Shown: positions 14,298 to 18,950 of the stretch, piece by piece
Position numbering within the stretch: position 1 is the first letter of the stretch
Layout: each line of letters begins with the position of its first letter
Assembly (NCBI GenBank): GCA_900542565.1
Contig: UQOC01000043.1
Span: forward strand, 1-18,950
DNA length: 18,950 nucleotides
Source: an uncultured Eubacteriales bacterium
Lineage (GTDB): Bacteria > Bacillota > Clostridia > Peptostreptococcales > Anaerovoracaceae
Reading direction: 5' to 3'
Made by a program: the position numbers and the translations under genes
The notes under the pieces: model-generated
Told to the model about the DNA's origin: nothing
What the model saw: only the letters and a program-made list of their open reading frames with translations
Database searches by the model: none

Positions 14298-15920
14298 TCA
14301 CTGCTCTGCCTCATAAACTATGCTGCCGTTCAAAATTGTGGCCTGTACATTTATGTCTTTTATTTCATCTTCAGGAATATTGAAAATATCCCTGTCGAGG
14401 ATGACCATATCAGCATATTTGCCATTCCTTATACTGCCTTTTTTGCCTTCATCATAAGAAGCGTATGCGCCGCCCATGGTATATGCGTAGACCGCATCAT
14501 AGACAGATATCTTTTGATCCGGCAGCCATCCGCCCTCCGGGCGGCCTTTGAGATCTTTACGGGTAACTGCACAATAGATGCCCTCCATGACATTGAAGCT
14601 GATGACCGGTGCATCAGAACCGAAAGCGATATGCAGCCCCGTGTCGAGCATCGTTTTCCATGCATAGGAAGTTTGTTCAAGATCCGCACCCACATAGTCA
14701 CCGGCTATGTGCATATCTGTATCGATAAAGGCCGGCTGTACATGCATGATAACATTGAGATCACGGCATCTTTTGATGATTTCAGGGTCTGTTATCTGAC
14801 AATGGATAAGGGAATGACGCATGTCGGCACGAGGTGCTTTGAGCTGTGCATTCTCTATGGCATTGAGGTTCATTTCCATTGCTCCGTCACCTATGTTATG
14901 GGGAGATGAAACAAGGCCCTTTTCCTGAGCCATGAGCACAAGATCATCCAGCTCGCTTTGCGTAAAAGTGGCAATGCCGCAGGTGGATGGGTCATTGTGA
15001 TATGGACGGCGGAGAAAAGCAGTCTTACCTCCGAGGGAGCCGTCAGTCAGCAGCTTAAGAGAACCTATCCTGAACATCGGGCTGCCTTCTCCCGTATGAT
15101 GGCCTTCCTCCAGAAATCTCCTCAATAATGGTTCGGATGCCAGCAAACATTGTTCATATATCCTTACTGGAAGGTTTCCTTCAGCCTCCAGCTGATGGTA
15201 AGCGTCAAGGACTTTCTGATATTCGCCGGCGGAAATGGCTTCAAAATCGTCAGTATGTATGGAAGTGATGCCACAGGCCAGGGCGTTCCTGGCGCCATTC
15301 ACGATAAGCCGTTTGATGTCGCTGACCTGGAGTTTGGGAAGCGCATCGTACACCAGATCTCTGGCAGCTTCAGCAAAAATTCCGAGAGGTTCTCCTTCTT
15401 CGTCAAAAGTTATATGACCACCGGGAATCTGCTGTGTCTTCCTGTCTACACCCATGACCTCAAGGGCCTTGCTGTTGACCGAAATGATGTGTGCGCATGA
15501 GCGGGTATAGAACATAGGTATCTCTGTAGTTATCTTGTCCAGATCATATCGATTGGGATAACGCGTATCTTCCCAGTCATCGGTATTCCAGCCTCGTCCC
15601 TGGAGCCATGTAAGTCCGGGATGATCTCTAAGAAAGTCTTTTCCAAGACGGATAAGGTCATCCATAGATCTTGCACTGTAAAGATTTACTTTTTCGAGGC
15701 TGTAGCCATAGCTCAGCAGATGCATATGGCTGTCAGAAAAACCTGGCAGCATTGTTTGGCCATGGAGATCATACATGACCGTATCATCGGATCTAAGTTT
15801 CAAGATCTCATCGTCAGATCCGACACGCATGATGATGCCATTTTTTACTGCTACAGCCTGAGCTTGCGGAATGGCGTCATCCATTGTATAAATTCTTCCG
15901 TTATAGAAGATGGAATCCAT
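14298..15920 (-). CDS. YtcJ-like amidohydrolase (Amidohydro_3 type), copy B
   Basis: A 540-residue paralogue of the enzyme at 1694-3298, alignable over the whole length. Metal-site residues sit at nearly the same positions: DSHMH (His65, His67), KLLTDGSLGGKT (Lys289), PHNIGDGA (His341), IHCQI (His373) and FGSDAPV (Asp436). GRGWN (108-112) and GKYADMVILDRD near the end are kept. Differences include HNIGD for HAIGD and an inserted GHITFDEEGEPLG segment (about 168-180). ATG 15920 follows AAGGAGGG. It is the first gene of an operon with an APC permease and is divergent from a GntR/FCD regulator, the likely local controller. Codons use more ATA/AGA/AGG than copy A. Reaction class is well supported; substrate is not known. 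Confidence 0.9.
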   Translation of the reverse strand: MDSIFYNGRIYTMDDAIPQAQAVAVKNGIIMRVGSDDEILKLRSDDTVMYDLHGQTMLPGFSDSHMHLLSYGYSLEKVNLYSARSMDDLIRLGKDFLRDHPGLTWLQGRGWNTDDWEDTRYPNRYDLDKITTEIPMFYTRSCAHIISVNSKALEVMGVDRKTQQIPGGHITFDEEGEPLGIFAEAARDLVYDALPKLQVSDIKRLIVNGARNALACGITSIHTDDFEAISAGEYQKVLDAYHQLEAEGNLPVRIYEQCLLASEPLLRRFLEEGHHTGEGSPMFRIGSLKLLTDGSLGGKTAFLRRPYHNDPSTCGIATFTQSELDDLVLMAQEKGLVSSPHNIGDGAMEMNLNAIENAQLKAPRADMRHSLIHCQITDPEIIKRCRDLNVIMHVQPAFIDTDMHIAGDYVGADLEQTSYAWKTMLDTGLHIAFGSDAPVISFNVMEGIYCAVTRKDLKGRPEGGWLPDQKISVYDAVYAYTMGGAYASYDEGKKGSIRNGKYADMVILDRDIFNIPEDEIKDINVQATILNGSIVYEAEQ

Positions 15921-15941
15921 TTGACCCTCCTTTTTAACTTT

Positions 15942-15978
15942 AAATATATTTTATTAAAATATATTTTATTAAAATATA
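15942..15978. repeat. 15-base AT-only tandem repeat in divergent promoter
   Basis: AAATATATTTTATTA occurs twice back to back (15942-15956, 15957-15971), then a partial third AAATATA (15972-15978). Each unit contains a TAAAAT on the minus strand, and one of these is the likely -10 of amidohydrolase B. Confidence 0.85.
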
Positions 15979-15990
15979 CAAAAAAGTCAA
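15963..15990 (-). promoter_or_regulatory. Promoter of amidohydrolase B-permease operon
   Basis: On the minus strand, TTGACT (15985-15990) and TAAAAT (15963-15968) are 16 bases apart. The -10 lies in the second repeat unit; a second TAAAAT lies 15 bases further on. The leader to the ATG at 15920 is about 35 bases. Confidence 0.6.
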
Positions 15991-15992
15991 TG

Positions 15993-16002
15993 GTCAATTG
16001 AC
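15993..16002. promoter_or_regulatory. Candidate GntR/FCD operator palindrome
   Basis: GTCAATTGAC is a perfect 10-base palindrome, preceded by TG and by another GTCAAT half-site at 15986-15991. It lies between the divergent promoters: 2 bases from the minus -35 and 17 from the + -35. Position and GTC/GAC arms suit a GntR/FCD dimer, presumably the product of the adjacent gene. Confidence 0.55.
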
Positions 16003-16019
16003 AAAAAAACAATAATTTC

Positions 16020-16048
16020 TTGACACTTTTCCACAGCCAAACTATAAT
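16020..16048 (+). promoter_or_regulatory. Perfect consensus promoter of the GntR gene
   Basis: TTGACA (16020-16025), exactly 17 bases, TATAAT (16043-16048): both hexamers match the sigma-70/sigma-A consensus fully. A start near 16055 leaves about 22 bases before the ATG. Such strength for a regulator suggests that it is normally repressed, perhaps by its own product. Confidence 0.88.
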
Positions 16049-16076
16049 TTTAAGACGGACGAAAGGATATATAGAT

Positions 16077-16730
16077 ATGAAAATCAAATCTTCAAGCGAA
16101 CAGATCTACGATTACATAGTCAGACAGATAGAAATAGGCGATCTTGAACCGGGGACCCGTCTTTCGGAGGCTGAACTCATGGAGATATTCAGTGTAAGCA
16201 GGACTCCCATAAGAGAAGCACTGATCCGGCTGGCCTCAGATGGGATAATACAGAATGCAAGCAGAAAGGGCTTTTTCATAAAGGGTTTTAACAGACAGGA
16301 TGTACTTGAGAATTACTTTATCATAGCCTGCCTTGACTCATATGCAGCATCCCTTGCCCTTGGGCGCCTGACGGATGAGGATCTTAACAGAATGGATGCC
16401 ATTGTAAAAAGACTGCAGATTTCCATAGACCAGCAAGATTATGAGCAGTACCATGACGAGCAGGTGGCCTTCCATAATGTGTATTTTAACCGCTGCGGCA
16501 ATGGCAACCTGGTGGAACTTATACATACCCTTCAGCACAAATATGTCAGGACCACATGGTTCATCAAGGAAGAAGACTCGGAAGTGGGCTGGCTTACAAG
16601 GGTCAACAACGATCATAAGGAAATTGTCGATTGCTTCAGAGAAGGAGACAGGGACAAGCTTCTAAAGACTGTATTTGAGCATTGGGTATCGTCAAGGAAA
16701 AGACCTGACGAGCCACAGGCAGACAGATGA
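16077..16730 (+). CDS. GntR family regulator, FadR/FCD subfamily
   Basis: A 217-residue DNA-binding regulator. The N-terminal winged helix (about 1-70) includes GDLEPGTRLSEAELMEIFSVS-RTPIREAL, the GntR signature. The C-terminal FCD effector domain (about 75-205) has the usual metal or ligand histidines in FHNVYF, DHKEI and FEHW. FCD regulators bind small carboxylates or amino-acid derivatives and usually repress adjacent catabolic genes. The ATG at 16077 is preferred: GAAAGGA lies upstream and it follows the consensus promoter at 16020-16048, whereas an in-frame start at 16020 would lie inside the -35. It is divergent from amidohydrolase B and the permease, its probable targets. The effector may be their substrate (inference). 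Confidence 0.93.
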   Translation: MKIKSSSEQIYDYIVRQIEIGDLEPGTRLSEAELMEIFSVSRTPIREALIRLASDGIIQNASRKGFFIKGFNRQDVLENYFIIACLDSYAASLALGRLTDEDLNRMDAIVKRLQISIDQQDYEQYHDEQVAFHNVYFNRCGNGNLVELIHTLQHKYVRTTWFIKEEDSEVGWLTRVNNDHKEIVDCFREGDRDKLLKTVFEHWVSSRKRPDEPQADR

Positions 16731-16810
16731 GAAGAGTGTGAACCTTTTGCCATTGGGATCATAATGATCGCATATAAACAAAAATTGCACCATGCCTGGG
16801 AAAATGGGCT

Positions 16811-16840
16811 GCCGTATAGCAGAGGCTATGCGGCTTTTTT
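16811..16840 (+). terminator. Terminator of GntR gene
   Basis: GCCGTATAGC (16811-16820) pairs with GCTATGCGGC (16825-16834) around AGAG with one G-U pair; six T follow (16835-16840). It lies 80 bases after the GntR stop. Confidence 0.88.
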
Positions 16841-16848
16841 ATGCAAAT

Positions 16849-16896
16849 AAATGATGGTCTGGCGCAAATGATGGTCCAGCAGATATCCAAATGATG
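16849..16896. repeat. Short direct repeats AAATGATGGTC
   Basis: AAATGATGGTC occurs at 16849-16859 and 16866-16876, with a partial third copy AAATGATG at 16889-16896. They lie between the GntR terminator and the NSS promoter. Their role is unclear; they could be regulator half-sites on the approach to the NSS promoter. Confidence 0.5.
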
Positions 16897-16980
16897 CACA
16901 GGCCGGCCCTGTTATCAGGAATTTGTGACCTGCGGCCAAAAAAAGAGATGATCCTTTGTGAAACAAACAAGAGTACGCCA

Positions 16981-17009
16981 TTGACAACAGGTCTATATTT
17001 TGCTAAAGT
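16981..17009 (+). promoter_or_regulatory. Promoter of NSS transporter gene
   Basis: TTGACA (16981-16986), 17 bases, TAAAGT (17004-17009). The leader of roughly 68 bases contains ACACTA (17017-17022) and its inverse TAGTGT (17045-17050), a possible operator. Confidence 0.65.
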
Positions 17010-17083
17010 CTTTGTAACACTATTAAAAATATCAGAGTGTAAGTTAGTGTGTGTTTAGGAATAACAGAAGGGAGAACAGTTTT

Positions 17084-18493
17084 ATGAATCAGGACAAACA
17101 GCTTAACAGCAAAGGCCAGTTCGGAACAAGATTTGGCTTTTTAATGTCCGCCATAGGCTCGGCTGTAGGCCTGGGCAACCTGTGGGGATTTCCTTATAAG
17201 ATGGGAGCCTATGGAGGCTTCGCTTTCTTGGTGCTCTATCTCATCCTGGTGATATTTGTAGGATATGTTATCATGCTCACGGAGCTGTCTCTTGGCAGGC
17301 GGACCGGCAAAGGAGTGATAGAGGCTTATAAGGCGATATCGAAAAAATATGCGTTCATAGGGTGGATGGGACTCATCGCTCCATGGCTGATACTGTCATT
17401 TTACAGCATGTTGGGCGGTTACTGCATCAAATACGCTGTAGCCAATCTTGGCGACCTGTTTGGAGCCGGATGGGGAGTAGGAGGAACCGACAGCGGGGAA
17501 TTTTTCAGTACATTTACATCGGACATGCTTCAGTCTACGGTCTTTACGCTTGTATTTGTGCTCCTGACCGTGTTCATAGTAAGGGGCGGAGTTTCTACCG
17601 GAATAGAAAAATTCAACTCAATAGCGATGCCTGCTCTGTTTATCATGCTTGTGATAGTTATAATCAGGAGCGTGACATTACCGGGGGCATCCGAAGGACT
17701 TGCGTTCATGTTCAAGCCTAACTGGGAAGCATTTGAGGGGAGCGGATGGATAACCGTACTGGCGGTAGCCGGCGGACAGATGTTTTTCTCCCTTTCCCTT
17801 GGCATGTCAATAATGATAACCTACGGATCATACCTTCCTAAGGACCAGAGCCTTGAACAGAATGCGCTGACCATACCTCTTGCTGATACTACGGTGGCGG
17901 TAATGGCGGGACTGGCAACGCTTCCGGCTGTATTCGCCTATGGGCTTGAACCTTCTCAGGGGCCGGGAATGCTTTACATAACACTTCAGACTGTATTCAG
18001 CAACATGGGCGGTTTACTTGGACCTATATTCGGCTTCCTGTTTTACGGGCTGGTTTTCATTGCGGCCATAACATCGTCAATTTCCCTTTTGGAAGGTGTC
18101 GTTTCGGCAGCTATGGACAGAGCCCTGCAAAAAGGCAAGCAGATCAACAGAAAAAAGACCGTAATGGCAATGGGACTGTCCATAGCCATTACCTCAACCC
18201 TGGTATCACTGGACGGGCTGGGTGCCAACGGATTCCCTCAGTTCTTGGGACAGAGCAGCTGGCTTGATGCGATAGACCTGATTTCTGAGGGCATCCTGAT
18301 GCCGCTGGGGGCATGTTACTGCGCCATCGTTATCCCGACCAAGTGGGTGGATGATGAGGTCACTTTAAACGGCAACAGGTTCAGGACCAAAGGCTTTTAT
18401 GATTTCTGCATAAAATTCGTAGCACCTATAATGATGGTAATGATACTTTTGGGACAGCTTGATACTTTCTTCAGATTGGGACTTTTTGGATAG
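17084..18493 (+). CDS. Sodium-dependent transporter, NSS/SNF family
   Basis: A 469-residue LeuT-fold transporter with about twelve membrane helices; bacterial members import amino acids or tryptamine-like compounds with sodium. Helix 1 holds SAIGSAVGLGNLWGFPYKMG (22-41). In LeuT and most relatives the residue after the aromatic is Arg (extracellular gate); here it is Gly35. The acidic partner in helix 10 seems kept (WLDAIDLI). Helix 6-8 signatures GGQMFFSLSLGMSIMITYGSY and AAITSSISLLEG are present. The ATG at 17084 follows AAGGGAG; an in-frame GTG at 17051 lies in the leader and is not needed. A small membrane protein gene follows after 15 bases. Family is certain, substrate is not. Confidence 0.95.
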   Translation: MNQDKQLNSKGQFGTRFGFLMSAIGSAVGLGNLWGFPYKMGAYGGFAFLVLYLILVIFVGYVIMLTELSLGRRTGKGVIEAYKAISKKYAFIGWMGLIAPWLILSFYSMLGGYCIKYAVANLGDLFGAGWGVGGTDSGEFFSTFTSDMLQSTVFTLVFVLLTVFIVRGGVSTGIEKFNSIAMPALFIMLVIVIIRSVTLPGASEGLAFMFKPNWEAFEGSGWITVLAVAGGQMFFSLSLGMSIMITYGSYLPKDQSLEQNALTIPLADTTVAVMAGLATLPAVFAYGLEPSQGPGMLYITLQTVFSNMGGLLGPIFGFLFYGLVFIAAITSSISLLEGVVSAAMDRALQKGKQINRKKTVMAMGLSIAITSTLVSLDGLGANGFPQFLGQSSWLDAIDLISEGILMPLGACYCAIVIPTKWVDDEVTLNGNRFRTKGFYDFCIKFVAPIMMVMILLGQLDTFFRLGLFG

Positions 18494-18508
18494 GGAGTAT
18501 ATAGTATA

Positions 18509-18950
18509 ATGAAAGAGAAGCTGAAGGATAAGAAAAAAGCCGCAGCACTGATCGCCGCAGTTGTGATATTGGCAGCTGGTCTTATAATATGGGCCGTTTT
18601 TGCTGACGGAGCCAAAGACAGTCCTCAGCAGGATGATACTCAGACTGATGCACCCGCAGAAGAAACGCCGAAGGAAGAGCTTCCAGATGAGACTGTTGAA
18701 GAACCGGACCAGCCGGAAGAACCCTCCCAAGACAGCGGCGGCTATACAGGACCCAGCTACCTTGCCGGCACTGTGCATGATGTACAGATACCGCAGGAAG
18801 CTGAGGAAGTTATAGTGGAATATTTTGATGTCTATTATAACTCCCTCAAAAATCTGAAAGAGCAAGGCTTAATAGTGATAAGGTACTATTTAGCTTTGCG
18901 AGGGGCAGAGAACGGTGTGACCGCAATGGTCACGCCGTTTTTCTGCGTCC
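18509..18950 (+). CDS. Single-pass membrane protein with acidic linker (runs off window)
   Basis: Open to the window end, with at least 147 codons. The N-terminus is Lys-rich (MKEKLKDKKK), followed by one hydrophobic segment (about 11-32), then an acidic Pro/Glu/Asp-rich linker (about 33-75) and a helix-like stretch EEVIVEYFDVYYNSLKNLKEQ. This suggests a signal-anchored extracytoplasmic protein. GGGAG lies 11 bases upstream of the ATG, and the gene starts 15 bases after the NSS stop, suggesting cotranscription. From about 18865 on, the reading looks unlike the rest: a neighbouring frame has TAA TAG TGA TAA in a row at 18870-18881, and a long hairpin occupies 18905-18946. The true C-terminus may be frameshifted or interrupted there. 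I do not recognise the family. Confidence 0.65.
   Translation, partial: MKEKLKDKKKAAALIAAVVILAAGLIIWAVFADGAKDSPQQDDTQTDAPAEETPKEELPDETVEEPDQPEEPSQDSGGYTGPSYLAGTVHDVQIPQEAEEVIVEYFDVYYNSLKNLKEQGLIVIRYYLALRGAENGVTAMVTPFFCV
18905..18946 (+). other. Long hairpin at right edge, terminator-like
   Basis: AACGGTGTGACC (18911-18922) pairs with GGTCACGCCGTT (18928-18939) around GCAAT with one G-U pair. After a small asymmetric bulge, the outer GCAGA (18905-18909) pairs with TCTGC (18942-18946). A short T-run (18938-18942) follows the inner stem. It looks like an intrinsic terminator or the end of a structured or mobile element, yet it lies within the open frame starting at 18509. Confidence 0.55.

Noticed and set aside
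18600..18815. 71-codon frame overlapping the right-hand membrane protein
   Set aside because: It is in another frame of the acidic linker, giving a Lys/Arg-rich shadow; the frame from 18509 has a start site, a membrane segment and operon spacing.

Overview
The window looks like chromosomal DNA of an anaerobic, probably endospore-lineage Clostridia. It carries the Firmicutes core block SRP RNA - dnaX - ebfC - recR - yaaL - bofA (BofA belongs to the sigma-K checkpoint), strong AGGAGG-type ribosome binding sites and TTGACA/TATAAT promoters. Many amino-acid transporters, an arginase and a PAS-type sigma-54 activator suggest an amino-acid fermenter, possibly of the Anaerovorax/Emergencia type. That placement is inference; there is no rRNA here to test it.

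Left part (1-4500): an alanine/sodium (AGCS) symporter, a YtcJ-like amidohydrolase and a short AspT-type exchanger lie head to tail on the + strand and end at a strong terminator. Next comes a 690-base non-coding stretch (4437-5129) that is the most unusual part of the window. It holds a 4 x 16-base degenerate tandem repeat, four GTTCTC-N23/24-GAGAAC inverted-repeat units, a second cluster of GAGAATT/AATTCTC hairpins, and then a promoter for a sigma-54-dependent activator (5130-6557).

Middle (6632-10110): a consensus promoter drives the small SRP RNA, which runs almost directly into dnaX, ebfC and recR. The yaaL homologue is inverted relative to the order known from Bacillus. It converges on recR, and its last codons lie inside a bidirectional terminator. 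bofA follows on the + strand.

Right part: on the minus strand are arginase (rocF), a YitT-family membrane protein, a YbaK/EbsC tRNA-editing protein, an APC-family amino-acid permease and a second YtcJ-like amidohydrolase. The last two form an operon (amidohydrolase first) that is divergent from a GntR/FCD regulator. The shared intergenic region has two promoters, a GTCAATTGAC palindrome and a 15-base tandem repeat covering the minus -10 box. On the + strand, an NSS sodium-dependent transporter is followed by the open end of a single-pass membrane protein.

Functionally, the window pairs two paralogous amidohydrolases with three amino-acid transporter families. A reasonable inference is import and breakdown of amidated or N-substituted amino compounds under the local regulators. 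I found no phage, CRISPR, defence or confirmed mobile element. The best candidates for something undescribed are the repeat array at 4515-4943 and the duplicated amidohydrolase/transporter modules.
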